Virus record (IMG/VR): IMGVR_UViG_3300027770_001790
Coordinates: 1-22,569 of that record
Strand: one strand, 5' to 3'
DNA from: a virus
DNA length: 22,569 bases
The notes under the pieces are model-generated. The model saw nothing but the letters and a program-made list of their open reading frames with translations. It had not been told where the DNA came from and ran no database searches. Both the position numbers and the translations under genes were made by a program. Shown in pieces: positions 13,093-19,991 of this stretch (position 1 is the stretch's first letter; each line of letters opens with the position of its first letter).

Positions 13093-13192
13093 GAGATGAT
13101 TGCATCACAAGTCTATGCACTATTGTAGATGTGTTTCGTATGAATGCGTCTCGGATGACGCCGCTGTACTCGAATGCGATGAGAACTTTCAT
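13085..13192 (-). pseudogene. N-terminal remnant of a methyltransferase gene
   Basis: An ATG at 13192 behind the AGGAG at 13205-13209 opens a 35-codon frame beginning MKVLIAFEYSGVIRDAFI. This matches the start of the intact methyltransferase (MRVLVGCEVSGVVRRAF) at 10 of 18 positions, then degenerates and stops at 13085. The DNA differs clearly from the intact gene, so this is not a recent duplication; it looks like the 5' stub of a resident allele displaced by the HNH-methyltransferase block. Confidence 0.7.
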
Positions 13193-13204
13193 GTATCAGC
13201 TACA
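13192..13204. repeat. Dispersed 13-bp palindrome, copy 13 (TGTATCAGCTACA)
   Basis: Between the polymerase stop and the methyltransferase remnant, spanning the gap from its AGGAG to its ATG. Confidence 0.92.
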
Positions 13205-13207
13205 CTC

Positions 13208-14602
13208 CTATTTCGGCAACAATCCCCAGCTCGGGGCCGTACACCAGTTCGCCTTCACAGGCACTCGTAACTCCACGCAATTCTCAAACACCTGCTTGAT
13301 GAGCACCCCCAGTTCCTTCGCCATGTCGGTCCTGCACTCGAACAGTAACTCATCATGGATCTGGAGCAGCGGCCAGCAGTATTCGGACAGATGCTCGACC
13401 CAGAGGTCATACACCTCTGCCATCGCCAGTTTGATGATACCCTGCGCTCCCGACTGATACACAAAATTGGCCGCTTCCCGAAGTGCAGCCATCTGCACCC
13501 ATTCATGCACGCTCTTAACCGCAGCCACATGTAGCACCCGGCCCCACATGTCATACATGTAGCCGCGAGTTCTCGCAATCCGATGCGCCCGCTTCCGATC
13601 CTCCATCACTCCCGAGTACCGGATGTAGAACTGATTGATGATGTTCTGGCACGGGTCCTCAGTCCACCTCGGCTCGAACTTCCCGCAGTCGTGCTCCATT
13701 GCTTTCTTACCGCAGTTCGCACAGATTACGGGCATCTGCTCCTGCAACCCCACCGCTGTGACATCGTACAGCGCAGCCAGCACGCATGTTTTACTCGGGG
13801 TCCTGTGCTCCAGCTTGTTGACGGTCGGGTACTTCCACTCCCCGGACTTATCCCGGTACCGCTCGTCCTTTAGCTTGAATGCAGATGTCGCGAAGTCAGA
13901 GTATATATCCTCTTCATTCTGGTATACCGACATCAAGTTCCGGTCGCCGCTGCTGTCTGCGGCCATCCGCACTTCGATCTGCGAGAAGTCTACGGAGACG
14001 TAGCTCCAGCCGGGGTCGGTGATGAATCCCTTTCGGATCTCCAGCCCCCTGTCGGTACGCGACGGCATCGCAAGCAGGTTCGGATCACTGCAACTTAGAC
14101 GGCCACTGGGAACGCGGGTCGTCTTAAAGTTCGGGAACATACGCCACACCCCGAACTTGGTCCGGGTAGCCAGCTTCGGCATCGGCACCACATACGTCCC
14201 ACGGAGCTTGGAGAGTTCCTTGAAGTCCTGCACCAGCCCCACCACCGGGTGCTCGTGCTGGATGGCCTTCAGCACCTCATCCTCCACTGATTCCCGGTCG
14301 CCGCTGGATGTCAGCTTGATACGGGCCTGCTTCAGCCCCAGCTTCTTGAAGAGTAAGTCGGCAACTTGATCGCCCGAGTCGATGTTGACGTAGTAGCCAG
14401 TGCTCTCCCGGACCTCCTCGGTTATCCGCTCCATATCCCGAGTCAGGTCCACTTCCATCTTGGCGAAGTGGGAGAGATCAACCTGAAGGCCACGCCCCGC
14501 GCACGTTTGCACAAAGGGCATGGCATTCATGTCGAGTCGGAATGCGGAACGGGGAGACGGCCCCAAATTGTGCATCCTTATCCCGTTGTAAAGTCTGAGC
14601 AT
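13208..14602 (-). CDS. Family A DNA polymerase (polymerase domain only)
   Basis: The 464-residue enzyme has motif A (VDFSQIEVR, catalytic D205), motif B with R267, K271 and Y279 at Pol I spacing, and motif C (QIHDELLFE, H416-D417-E418). The 3'-5' exonuclease domain is absent; one is encoded separately at 15886-17259. The residue equivalent to E. coli Phe762 is Leu275, a variant common in virome polymerases and proposed to go with temperate or slow replication. Just after motif B an extra insert holds CANC (294-297) and HDC (304-306), perhaps a zinc knuckle. YD replaces the usual YG. It should replicate the phage genome with the nearby helicase, SSB and exonuclease. Confidence 0.93.
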   Translation of the reverse strand: MLRLYNGIRMHNLGPSPRSAFRLDMNAMPFVQTCAGRGLQVDLSHFAKMEVDLTRDMERITEEVRESTGYYVNIDSGDQVADLLFKKLGLKQARIKLTSSGDRESVEDEVLKAIQHEHPVVGLVQDFKELSKLRGTYVVPMPKLATRTKFGVWRMFPNFKTTRVPSGRLSCSDPNLLAMPSRTDRGLEIRKGFITDPGWSYVSVDFSQIEVRMAADSSGDRNLMSVYQNEEDIYSDFATSAFKLKDERYRDKSGEWKYPTVNKLEHRTPSKTCVLAALYDVTAVGLQEQMPVICANCGKKAMEHDCGKFEPRWTEDPCQNIINQFYIRYSGVMEDRKRAHRIARTRGYMYDMWGRVLHVAAVKSVHEWVQMAALREAANFVYQSGAQGIIKLAMAEVYDLWVEHLSEYCWPLLQIHDELLFECRTDMAKELGVLIKQVFENCVELRVPVKANWCTAPSWGLLPK

Positions 14603-14603
14603 G

Positions 14604-14616
14604 TGTAGCTGCTACA
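14604..14616. repeat. Dispersed 13-bp palindrome, copy 14 (TGTAGCTGCTACA)
   Basis: Fills the gap between the kinase stop (14612-14614, overlapped) and the polymerase ATG, between GGGAG and the start codon. Confidence 0.92.
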
Positions 14617-15301
14617 CTCCCATTGCGGTTCGGATTGTGATCGCCAGCTTGTGTATGTCACCATCATTCACCAGTATCACATCTGGCATGATCTCCGCAA
14701 TCACCAGTTCGCTTTCATGCCCTCTCTCCGGCTCGTCTTGCAGTCTCGGATTATCCACTCTCCAGACCTGACCACCCAGTTCCCTGATCCGTGTAACCTC
14801 GTTCTCGAACCGCACGTCGGAGATGGTCCACTTCCCCGGCCCGAGAGTGAGCTGCTTCACCCAGTAATCCGGGTCCTGTTTGCGGCGGTAGTCAGTACCC
14901 CACCACTGCAAGAGTTCCCGCATGAACTTGGATGTGGGCTTGCCGTACACGCACTCACGCAAGAGCATGGTGTCGGCGTAGTCAGGCATCCTCAGCACTT
15001 CTGCCCACATGCTACTTGACATGCCCGGTAGCCATTCCGGTTTGGTGCGGGACAGGTACCACAGTATCTCTCCTCGAACCCCGGCTCCGAACGACGCATT
15101 CTGATACCCCAGCATCGACAGCAGTGCCGCAACGGTGTCCTTCCCGGCCCCGAAGCTGCCGCAGATGCCGATCACTCTCGTCTCCGGTTTGCGTGTAGCG
15201 GGTACATCTAACTCCACGATGCGGCTTGGATTCGGCTCATCGTAAACCATTCCAAGTCCGCGCTCATACTCATCCACGTAGTTTATCTCGTCCTGTCCCA
15301 T
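14612..15301 (-). CDS. Deoxynucleoside monophosphate kinase
   Basis: The 229-residue product has a P-loop GSFGAGKDT (near residue 49) and, in the C-terminal half, ISDVRFENEVTRIRELGG followed by RVDNP, the layout of phage dNMP kinases (T4 gene 1 type). These phosphorylate dNMPs to dNDPs and feed precursors to phage DNA synthesis. The ATG at 15301 has GGGAG at good spacing; an in-frame codon at 15331 lies in the neighbour. The next gene is the DNA polymerase. A palindrome copy (15194) encodes V-P-A-T. Confidence 0.85.
   Translation of the reverse strand: MGQDEINYVDEYERGLGMVYDEPNPSRIVELDVPATRKPETRVIGICGSFGAGKDTVAALLSMLGYQNASFGAGVRGEILWYLSRTKPEWLPGMSSSMWAEVLRMPDYADTMLLRECVYGKPTSKFMRELLQWWGTDYRRKQDPDYWVKQLTLGPGKWTISDVRFENEVTRIRELGGQVWRVDNPRLQDEPERGHESELVIAEIMPDVILVNDGDIHKLAITIRTAMGV
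15194..15206. repeat. Dispersed 13-bp palindrome, copy 15 (TGTAGCGGGTACA)
   Basis: Perfect consensus match inside the dNMP kinase gene; the left half-site is exact. Confidence 0.9.
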
Positions 15302-15302
15302 G

Positions 15303-15605
15303 TTAGTCTCCCACCCCGACCGCTTGGTCAATGAGATCCGACCGCAGATCGTTCAGCAGATCCGAGTCAGTCTCCTTCACTACGCCGTGAACATCCGCCC
15401 CGCAATCAGGGCACTTATGACCACGCTTCACAGGCTCGGGAATGAGTCCGGTCTTGCAGGCTCCGCATCTCCAGACGCCATCAGCTTCCTCGCAGTAGCT
15501 GGACTTGCGCCCAACCCGCACAATCACCTGCGCGGTATACTCGGCCCCGCGAGTGGCCCGTCTTTTGATCTGCTTCAGCTTCTTATCTGGTACCTTGATT
15601 GTCAT
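15303..15605 (-). CDS. Small zinc-ribbon protein (100 aa)
   Basis: A basic N-terminus (MTIKVPDKKLKQIKRRATRG) is followed by a zinc ribbon built from CGAC and CPDC with about 17 residues between, then an acidic C-terminal tail. It probably binds nucleic acid or a replication partner. The start overlaps the previous stop (ATGA), and the kinase ATG lies one base beyond its stop. No specific family recognised. Confidence 0.7.
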   Translation of the reverse strand: MTIKVPDKKLKQIKRRATRGAEYTAQVIVRVGRKSSYCEEADGVWRCGACKTGLIPEPVKRGHKCPDCGADVHGVVKETDSDLLNDLRSDLIDQAVGVGD

Positions 15606-15889
15606 GCTTCTCTCCTATACGGGTTCGACCACCTGCCCCACCTCTCACTCGCCGCTGGCTTCTTCACTGTCCCGTTCAGCCCATCCAGCAGCTCTTTCAA
15701 CTTCCCCGCCGTCATCTGATCCGCGAGGGTGTAGGTAGACGGCCCCAGTACCCTCTCTGTCTCGTGAACCGGACCCACCCGCCACAGATGCCCTTCCGGC
15801 CACACCCGCCCTATCTTGCCAGCCGCTCGGAGAGTGCGATATATCTCGAAATACTCAGGACCGAGAGTGTCGTGATCGTCGTAGATCAT
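15602..15889 (-). CDS. Hypothetical protein (95 aa)
   Basis: A 95-residue protein joined by ATGA overlaps to the glycosylase-exonuclease gene upstream and the zinc-ribbon gene downstream. The N-terminal part (YFEIYRTLRAAGKIGRVWPEGHLWRVG) looks like a helix followed by strands; the C-terminus is basic and Trp-rich. No known motif. Its place suggests a replication accessory. Confidence 0.65.
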   Translation of the reverse strand: MIYDDHDTLGPEYFEIYRTLRAAGKIGRVWPEGHLWRVGPVHETERVLGPSTYTLADQMTAGKLKELLDGLNGTVKKPAASERWGRWSNPYRREA

Positions 15890-17259
15890 CTCACATCCCC
15901 CCAGTTCTCAGGCGCTGTCTTCCGCACCCGTGCCAGCATCCGATCCAGTCTCGGATTCAGTCTACCTAGTACGTCCGAATCTCGGCAACTGTAATGTATG
16001 ACTTCATCCAGCGGTGCATGTGTGATGCACATCCCCGGCCACTCGCCGCACCGCGCTTCAATCTCATCGTGCCGATCCTTCCAGTTCTCCCACGCATCCA
16101 ACGGGTCCTTATCCGGGTTCTTCTTGTAGTCGGTATAGAACCGTTTCAGCTTCGTCCTCACGCTCTGCGGCTGGTACTTCTTCAAGCTGCCGTCCGATTG
16201 CGTAATCATCTGCGCTTCCGGCTTCTCCCACTCCTCGGCCCAAACCCCCATGAGATACTCCATCGCCCGAATCTTGGAATAAGGCCGCACCAGATCATCG
16301 AAGTCCTGCATAGTCGCGCCCAGCTCACGCCGCACGAGAGCCTTCAACCCCTGCGGCAGCACCCCGAGAGCGAACACCTTGACCATCGTATCCACGACCT
16401 TCTTCGCCGGAATCACCAGCCCCATCTTCGTCACCACCCGGAAGTCGAACAGCCAGTTGTGGAATAGGATCTTAGCACGCCAACGGTTGATGTACTTCTG
16501 TAGCCGCTGCACTGCCTTGGTGTCATCTGCCATCACCATGTACCCGGTCCCAGGCTGCGTCGAGTAGGTGTAGCAAAACGGGTCGCCGCCCTTCATCGTC
16601 TCGGTATCGGACGCCATATCGAAGTCTTCCTGCCCGTCGAGTGTATCAGCTACACCGTCCGCATTCACAATCTGGTAATCTTCCCAGCCTGCGTAGGAAT
16701 CTTTCGGTGTCCGCAGCTTTTTGTGTCGAAACTTCCGCAGCCTCACCCAGTCGTTGCGGATGTGCAGCATCTTCTTCGGCTCATACATCCCGAGATTGGG
16801 ATGGAACATGGGGAACACCCAAGTCTCGAACCGCTTGTTCCATCTCGGAATCCCGTGATCCATTTCCAGATCTATCTCCGGGTCCAGAGCGCGGCAAGCA
16901 AACGCCCCCATCGCGAGGATGAGTTCTGGCTTGGCTGCATCCAGCATCGGAGCCGCGTTGTGATTGAAGCAGGAAGTCAGCAACTCGATATCCTCCCACC
17001 TGTCCGACTTCAGCTTGCCCTTGTGGCGGTCGGGATAGCAGCAGATCGTATTCTGTAAGCAAATGTCTGATCGGTACAGGCCCGCGAGTGGGAGGTATCC
17101 CCGGTTCAGCTCCTCGCCCGCAGGGCCGATGAAAATCTGGCCTTTCTCATCCTCTCGCAATCCAGGAGACTCGCCCAGTGCGAACACACGAGCACGAGAC
17201 GGGCCACTGGGTTGCAGGAGATTGAATTTCCTGGGGCAGGCGCTACACGGGGAGTTCAC
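15886..17259 (-). CDS. Uracil-DNA glycosylase fused to a Pol I-type 3'-5' exonuclease
   Basis: Residues 1-180 form a family 4/5-like uracil-DNA glycosylase: CSAC (5-8), GESPG (29-33), IFIGPAGEELN (42-52), further cysteines at 73, 74 and 97 that could hold a 4Fe-4S cluster, and HPN (153-155). Residues 210-440 form a DEDDy exonuclease: D218-T-E220 (Exo I), HN268WLFD272 (Exo II) and Y423-SCR-D427 (Exo III). The protein could remove uracil and proofread for the exonuclease-less polymerase at 13208. The start is a GTG at 17259 after GGAGG, overlapping the upstream gene. Some phages such as SPO1 join such modules to the polymerase; here they are split off. Confidence 0.88.
   Translation of the reverse strand: MNSPCSACPRKFNLLQPSGPSRARVFALGESPGLREDEKGQIFIGPAGEELNRGYLPLAGLYRSDICLQNTICCYPDRHKGKLKSDRWEDIELLTSCFNHNAAPMLDAAKPELILAMGAFACRALDPEIDLEMDHGIPRWNKRFETWVFPMFHPNLGMYEPKKMLHIRNDWVRLRKFRHKKLRTPKDSYAGWEDYQIVNADGVADTLDGQEDFDMASDTETMKGGDPFCYTYSTQPGTGYMVMADDTKAVQRLQKYINRWRAKILFHNWLFDFRVVTKMGLVIPAKKVVDTMVKVFALGVLPQGLKALVRRELGATMQDFDDLVRPYSKIRAMEYLMGVWAEEWEKPEAQMITQSDGSLKKYQPQSVRTKLKRFYTDYKKNPDKDPLDAWENWKDRHDEIEARCGEWPGMCITHAPLDEVIHYSCRDSDVLGRLNPRLDRMLARVRKTAPENWGDVR
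16499..16511. repeat. Dispersed 13-bp palindrome, one-mismatch copy (TGTAGCCGCTGCA)
   Basis: One base (G for A at position 11) from consensus, inside the glycosylase-exonuclease gene. Unlike most intragenic copies it is in a different codon phase, so it may be chance. Confidence 0.5.
16642..16654. repeat. Dispersed 13-bp palindrome, copy 16 (TGTATCAGCTACA)
   Basis: Perfect consensus match in the linker between the glycosylase and exonuclease domains (codons V-A-D-T, residues 203-206). Confidence 0.92.
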
Positions 17260-17566
17260 GGCCCTCCGCCTCTGTAGCCGCTACAGCCTGCACCAGCCGG
17301 AACTGCTGCATAGGCGGGATAGGTGCTCCCGTCCTCCGGTCCCGCGCCGGGTTCTCCTTGCTCCCGAGTGTCACAAGATCCCCATATTTCCAGCCGTCCG
17401 GGTACACCGACATGGTAAGATCTATAGGCAGGTTTATCGGAATGCTACACACTAGCCACCTCCTATCTACGACCGCGAATACAGGTCCGAGGTCCCTTGC
17501 CATCTTGCACAGATCCTTGTACTGCTCCCTCTGCCTCTTCACGCCTCTACTGACTTTCCTAAACAT
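17243..17566 (-). CDS. Small basic hypothetical protein (107 aa)
   Basis: The ATG at 17566 has GGGAGGG at ideal spacing, so longer in-frame starts are rejected. A basic helical N-terminus (MFRKVSRGVKRQREQYKD) precedes a strand-rich part (PVFAVVDRRWLVCSIPINL ... VYPDGWKYGDLVTLGS), perhaps a small beta barrel. It overlaps the glycosylase-exonuclease start. No family recognised. A palindrome near its end encodes V-A-A-T. Confidence 0.65.
   Translation of the reverse strand: MFRKVSRGVKRQREQYKDLCKMARDLGPVFAVVDRRWLVCSIPINLPIDLTMSVYPDGWKYGDLVTLGSKENPARDRRTGAPIPPMQQFRLVQAVAATEAEGRELPV
17273..17285. repeat. Dispersed 13-bp palindrome, copy 17 (TGTAGCCGCTACA)
   Basis: Symmetric copy in the last codons of the 107-aa gene, 14 bases upstream of the GTG start of the glycosylase-exonuclease gene. 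Confidence 0.92.
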
Positions 17567-17750
17567 CGTCGTCCCTCCCCCACTCACACGACACAGTATG
17601 CAAGAAATTCCTCCACAGTGATGATATCGCGCCACTCACATGCCTGTGTCGGCATTCCAAGCAAGTCCATTCGAGTGTGGAGAATGACTCGACCAGCAGC
17701 AGGACTGCGATTGCAGCAAACAGTATACCCAGTGTTTCTTTCGGCGTCAT
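17559..17750 (-). CDS. Small membrane protein with CxxC (63 aa)
   Basis: One hydrophobic span (about 7-21, LGILFAAIAVLLLVE) is followed by CLEC and a His-Arg-His segment on the far side. The start overlaps the ERCC4 gene's TAA (TAATG), and the stop overlaps the next start. Function unknown; it sits oddly inside a DNA-repair operon. Confidence 0.6.
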   Translation of the reverse strand: MTPKETLGILFAAIAVLLLVESFSTLEWTCLECRHRHVSGAISSLWRNFLHTVSCEWGRDDDV

Positions 17751-18475
17751 TATCTTCTCTCCCTTATCTTTCGCACGATCTCTTTCGCTGTCTTCTCCCC
17801 GATGCCATCAAGCTCCATCCAGTCCTCTACGGTCGCGGTTGCGATACCGTACCCGGTTTGGAATTTCATATCAGCAGCCCCCGCTTTCTTGGTCCCAACT
17901 CCCGGCAGTCTCGCAGCCCATTCCTTGGCGAGGGTTGCCTTGCCAGATATCCCACTCAGCGGCAGCACCTGACACTCAGCGAGACTCGTGTGCGACTCCC
18001 ACCGCTTCTGGAAATACTGGTAGATGTCGAAGATGTTCCGCGCCGTATGCGTCATGTCCCGACTCTGTGTAACCGCTACACCAGTCAGCGAGATCCCAGT
18101 GAGGTAGCGGTACAGCTTCGAGTATTTCACCGGGCGGTTGCGGTACTTGCTGACACCCCAGCTCCCACTGTACTTCTCGATGAGGATGTCCTCCCGGTCG
18201 TGACAGGCCCACTCGCCCTCGACGAGTAAGAACACCCGGTTGTAGGTCTGAACCAAGCCGGGGAGCTGGTGTGACGCGAATCGTGCCGTCTCGATGCAGT
18301 CGAGGATGTCATGCAGCTTCTTGCGTTCCACCCCGATTGCGATCTCACCACGGGGGCCGTTACCGGAGAAGCAGACATCTCCGAACCCGAGTGGAGTGCG
18401 TTCGACAGGGACACCAAGCCGCATGAGTGGTGCCGTGAGTTCACCGGAACCGACTCGCGGGTCAACATATATCAC
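17750..18475 (-). CDS. ERCC4/XPF-type nuclease with HhH motifs
   Basis: The 241-residue protein starts YVDPRVGSGEL and carries the ERCC4 catalytic pattern GD (32-33), V49-E-R-K52 and D56, then a long helical part, then two helix-hairpin-helix segments (LPGVGTKKA at 190, LDGIGEKTA at 222). XPF/MUS81-type enzymes cut branched or flapped DNA, so it probably resolves recombination or replication intermediates. The GTG at 18475 overlaps the Sak4-like stop (GTGA) and has GGGGAG at good spacing; a GTG at 18490 is possible. A palindrome at 18068 encodes V-A-V-T. Confidence 0.88.
   Translation of the reverse strand: MIYVDPRVGSGELTAPLMRLGVPVERTPLGFGDVCFSGNGPRGEIAIGVERKKLHDILDCIETARFASHQLPGLVQTYNRVFLLVEGEWACHDREDILIEKYSGSWGVSKYRNRPVKYSKLYRYLTGISLTGVAVTQSRDMTHTARNIFDIYQYFQKRWESHTSLAECQVLPLSGISGKATLAKEWAARLPGVGTKKAGAADMKFQTGYGIATATVEDWMELDGIGEKTAKEIVRKIRERR
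18068..18080. repeat. Dispersed 13-bp palindrome, copy 18 (TGTAACCGCTACA)
   Basis: Perfect consensus match inside the ERCC4 gene; the only copy with A at position 5. Confidence 0.9.
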
Positions 18476-19293
18476 GCGAGTTCTCCCCACTCTTCCGGGT
18501 CACGCCCCTCGTACACCAGCTCCATCAGGCCCCGGAAGTTACAGTCCTTCCCCGTAAGCTCTGCCCCGATTAGCGACATCTGTGGCTTGCACTTCAGGAT
18601 CTCGACGCCATGCACGATGCCCCTCTTCCCCTGCCGGAAGAAACTCCGCAGCTCGATTTTCACTAGATACCCGTTCGACGAAAATCCTGCCGATATCATC
18701 TTGCCCGTAGCCGACCGCTTCTCCCGACCCTTGTCATCAAACACAGGTGCGCCATTCTCGTCTGTATCCGCTACATATTCCTTCTTCAGCTTCTGCGTGA
18801 GCACGATCACCTTACCGCTTCTGTGCATCCGCATGAGGATAGCCTTGCGTGCCATGTTCACATCCGTATAGTGGTGCGGTAGAACCTGCGTGAGTTTCCC
18901 GAATGCGGCCAGCCTTTGCAACTCGTAGCCGTCTGAGTCGCCGTCCACTATCACCGTGCGTGCGTCAGTGTTATCCAGCCCACTATACAGCACCTCCTTG
19001 AATCGCGACCATGAGTTCTCCCATGTCCCCTTGTCATTCGTGGACCCGGCAGGCTTATACTCGATACTCTCGAATGCGAAGTTGTCCACATTCCTTGACT
19101 TCGGCGGATTCGGATTCTCCAGACATCCTTCGAGGCCGGGGTCCAGAGCCACGACGAGGCCGGGGCCGGGGCATGACAGACAGAACTCAGTCTTCCCCGA
19201 GTCGGTAGGACCCTCGATGCTGATAATAATCCCGCGATTCTGCGACACTGTTTCTGCCGTCTTGTATCTGCTAAAGCTCTTCGGTAGCGCCAT
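18472..19293 (-). CDS. Sak4-like RecA-fold ATPase
   Basis: The 273-residue protein has Walker A GPTDSGKT (28-35) near the N-terminus and Walker B VIVD (114-117). The later region (KVIVLTQKLKKEY ... KIELR) matches the RecA-core layout of phage Sak4 single-strand annealing proteins. These pair homologous DNA and work with an SSB; a probable SSB and a PD-(D/E)XK exonuclease are directly upstream, forming a recombination cassette. The start overlaps the nuclease gene's end by 23 bases. A palindrome copy (18763) encodes V-A-D-T. Confidence 0.85.
   Translation of the reverse strand: MALPKSFSRYKTAETVSQNRGIIISIEGPTDSGKTEFCLSCPGPGLVVALDPGLEGCLENPNPPKSRNVDNFAFESIEYKPAGSTNDKGTWENSWSRFKEVLYSGLDNTDARTVIVDGDSDGYELQRLAAFGKLTQVLPHHYTDVNMARKAILMRMHRSGKVIVLTQKLKKEYVADTDENGAPVFDDKGREKRSATGKMISAGFSSNGYLVKIELRSFFRQGKRGIVHGVEILKCKPQMSLIGAELTGKDCNFRGLMELVYEGRDPEEWGELA
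18763..18775. repeat. Dispersed 13-bp palindrome, copy 19 (TGTATCCGCTACA)
   Basis: Perfect consensus match inside the Sak4-like gene. Confidence 0.9.
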
Positions 19294-19909
19294 CTTCCAT
19301 CCTTTTGCACTCTAACATCAGATCCCAGGTCGAGTCCAGCTCTTCCTGCGTAAACTCAAACACGAACGTCCGCAGCATCGGCTTGATTGGACGGCCATAA
19401 TCACCGCAGATAAACAGGACATGCAGCATAGCATGACATGTCCCCTTCGCCCGACAGTAGCTCCGCATCTGCGCGATCCACATCCACTGCTTGCGGATGT
19501 CCTTCCTCGCCGTCTTGTACGTTGCCTTGATCTCGTGAACAATCGAGTCATGTCGCTTCTTGCCGCGCTTCTCTACATGCACAATGCCGACAGACTCGCC
19601 ATCCGGCGTCATGTAGATGCCGTCCACCAGCATCTCGCCGGGATGGTCAATGACATCGAGAGCAGGTCCGAGAATGCGCGGAATATAATACTGCTCCCAT
19701 GCCAAGCCGATACTGATTCGGAGAATGGCGATGGGGTCGGTAATCTCCCGGTGGTCCGAGAGCAGGCCCATGCTCTCTTCTTCGTCGGTCGTGAGGATGC
19801 CCTCCTGTATAGCAATCCGGCGAATGATAGAGGACAAGTGGACGCCGGGTGACCGGGGTTCGTCTGACTCCGGGAGAAACAACGGGGCTTCTACTTCAGT
19901 AACAGTCAC
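19271..19909 (-). CDS. PD-(D/E)XK exonuclease (Cas4/RecB-like)
   Basis: With the GTG at 19909 (GAGGAGAGG upstream) the product has 212 residues. The nuclease core is visible: an acidic residue D96 in MLVDGIYM, E126-I-K128 in HEIKATYK, and Q147-MRS-Y151, the order expected for RecB/Cas4/lambda-exonuclease relatives. It would resect double-strand ends to provide single strands for the Sak4-like protein. No cysteine quartet for an Fe-S cluster is obvious. The frame stays open further upstream, but without a good start and into the neighbour. Confidence 0.8.
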   Translation of the reverse strand: MTVTEVEAPLFLPESDEPRSPGVHLSSIIRRIAIQEGILTTDEEESMGLLSDHREITDPIAILRISIGLAWEQYYIPRILGPALDVIDHPGEMLVDGIYMTPDGESVGIVHVEKRGKKRHDSIVHEIKATYKTARKDIRKQWMWIAQMRSYCRAKGTCHAMLHVLFICGDYGRPIKPMLRTFVFEFTQEELDSTWDLMLECKRMEDGATEEL

Positions 19910-19966
19910 AAATAGTATCCTCTCCTCTTTACGCAACGGGGCGATACCGTTTCCAGCACCGCCCCG

Positions 19967-19979
19967 TGTATCCGCTACA
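19967..19979. repeat. Dispersed 13-bp palindrome, copy 20 (TGTATCCGCTACA)
   Basis: In the 82-bp gap between the SSB-like stop and the nuclease start, 12 bases after the stop. Confidence 0.92.
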
Positions 19980-19991
19980 GTGTACCGCCGT

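Noticed and set aside
13558-13570. TGTAGCCGCGAGT inside the polymerase gene as a palindrome copy.
   Set aside because: It matches through position 9 but the right TACA arm is absent.
17235-17247. GGCAGGCGCTACA near the glycosylase-exonuclease start as a palindrome copy.
   Set aside because: Only the right half-site fits; there are three mismatches in the left half.
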